DNA of 13,480 nucleotides from JAAZGD01 sp964383845 (lineage in GTDB: Bacteria; Bacillota; Clostridia; Peptostreptococcales; Anaerovoracaceae): NCBI GenBank assembly GCA_964383845.1, contig CAYLIF010000031.1, positions 1 through 13,480 of the forward strand. The letters run 5' to 3'. The translations under genes were made by a program, and so were the position numbers. The notes below the pieces were generated by a model. The model did no database searches. It was not told the DNA's origin and saw nothing but the letters and a program-made list of their open reading frames with translations. Shown here in pieces: positions 12,851-13,480 of this stretch (the first letter of the stretch is position 1; every line of letters starts with the position of its first letter).

Positions 12851-13348
12851 ATGTATAATTGTGTTCAACAATCAGCATTTCCAGGATATCTATTTACCTA
12901 TAATAAGTATTACCCTACTCAAATGTATGTGCCGGCATACGCCTACCCAGAAGCCCTTAATATAATAGCTGAATCCGTAAATGATGAACGAGAAGATGAA
13001 TTGTTTTATGGTTATTTACTCAGCATAGCACCGCAGGATCAAAAAGAAATTATTATGCCAATTATAAATGATGAAAAAAAACATGCAATGATGTTAAGAG
13101 AAATTTATTGGCAAGTAACCGGTCAAGATCTACCACCATCTCCAGAAGTACCATTTGATAGACCAAATAGTTATTGTGAAGGAATTTCAAAAGCCGTATT
13201 TGGTGAATTAACAGCCGTTGAAAGATATCGTATGGTACTATTTGGTTTTGAGTTTTTGTCATATAGAAATATGATAACAGAAATTTACACGGATGAACTA
13301 AAACATGCATCTAAGTGGAATTACTTATTCGCATTAAATTGTAAGTAA
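12851..13348 (+). CDS. Ferritin-like diiron domain protein
   Basis: A 165-residue protein with a rubrerythrin-type four-helix core. Putative iron ligands are in NDEREDELFYGYLL (Glu48 or Glu50), DEKKHAMMLREIY (Glu75, His78), FGELTAVERYRMVLF (Glu119, Glu124) and DELKHASKWNYLF (Glu149, His152), so both ExxH motifs are present. The first 32 residues are rich in Tyr, Pro and Phe and lie outside the fold. There is no rubredoxin-like Cys4 tail, so it is not a classical rubrerythrin. Similar small proteins are common in spore-forming Clostridia, where roles in peroxide defence or the spore surface are suggested. AAAGGAGG is well placed before the ATG. The 121 bp after the LysR gene have no clear terminator, so cotranscription is possible. 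Confidence 0.82.
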   Translation: MYNCVQQSAFPGYLFTYNKYYPTQMYVPAYAYPEALNIIAESVNDEREDELFYGYLLSIAPQDQKEIIMPIINDEKKHAMMLREIYWQVTGQDLPPSPEVPFDRPNSYCEGISKAVFGELTAVERYRMVLFGFEFLSYRNMITEIYTDELKHASKWNYLFALNCK

Positions 13349-13440
13349 GGGATATTATGTCTCCGGCGCCTGTTACTGTTGCTTAACTTGCTAATTTAAT
13401 TATACCAGATACATTAATTAATTTCACTCTAAAAAACAAC

Positions 13441-13466
13441 AAAACCTCTTGAAATCAAGGGGTTTT
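13441..13466 (-). terminator. Terminator, probably for a minus-strand gene beyond the right edge
   Basis: AAAACCTCTTGA (13441-13452) pairs with TCAAGGGGTTTT (13455-13466) with one G-T pair and an AA loop. On the minus strand it is followed by GTTGTTTTTT (13440-13431). On the plus strand only TTTT follows, so it may also stop transcripts from the ferritin-like gene. Confidence 0.65.
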
Positions 13467-13480
13467 ACAGTGTCAGTATT

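Noticed and set aside
1..13480. tRNA genes (including selC for tRNA-Sec), rRNA or a CRISPR array
   Set aside because: No T-loop or acceptor-stem patterns of tRNA, no rRNA-like sequence, and no regularly spaced repeats were seen on either strand by eye.

Overview
The window reads as chromosome of a low-GC Gram-positive anaerobe, most likely class Clostridia. The composition is AT-rich, ribosome binding sites are strong AGGAGG types, and promoters are often extended -10 types. Protein families match Clostridia, and UGA is used as a selenocysteine codon. The unifying theme is selenium: there are two genes with in-frame UGA codons, each followed by a bacterial SECIS-like hairpin, plus a selenium-metabolism gene cluster (yedE, yedF, a DUF3343 protein, a ribokinase-fold protein, selD) beside a LysR regulator of the kind associated with such loci.

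Layout. (1) 1-1761, minus strand: an operon of a selenocysteine glutaredoxin fused to a zinc ribbon, an XRE-cupin regulator and the N-terminal half of an AMP-forming acyl-CoA synthetase that runs off the left edge. (2) 1969-2685, plus strand: a sirtuin, ending at a bidirectional terminator shared with the convergent genes that follow. (3) 2753-4714, minus strand: a flavin reductase-like protein, an SPFH/band-7 membrane protein and its usual NfeD partner. (4) 4980-6260, plus strand: a BaiN/HI0933-type flavoprotein with its own promoter and terminator. (5) 6274-8434, minus strand: a decayed zone. It holds the C-terminal scrap of a group II intron reverse transcriptase, two near-identical pirin genes broken at the same place, one intact DsbA/FrnE-type oxidoreductase between them, a possible structured RNA, and a selD gene that keeps its UGA but has lost an internal block and its C-terminus. 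(6) 8474-11182, minus strand: four tightly spaced or overlapping genes for selenium handling. (7) 11183-11826: a long intergenic region with a candidate operator, a small CxxC ORF with a good ribosome binding site, and a remnant of an IS3-type transposase. (8) 11827-13348, plus strand: the LysR regulator and a small ferritin-like diiron protein. A terminator at 13441-13466 probably serves a minus-strand gene beyond the right edge.

How the genes fit together: YedE is the probable membrane transporter for a selenium or sulfur species. YedF (TusA-like) and the DUF3343 protein are probable cytosolic Se/S carriers. SelD would turn selenide into selenophosphate for selenocysteine synthesis, and the glutaredoxin at 1420-1761 is a consumer of that pathway. 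Because the local selD is clearly damaged, an intact selD must lie elsewhere if the cell still makes selenoproteins. Most family assignments are firm; the roles of the DUF3343 protein and of the ribokinase-fold protein in selenium metabolism are inferred from context.
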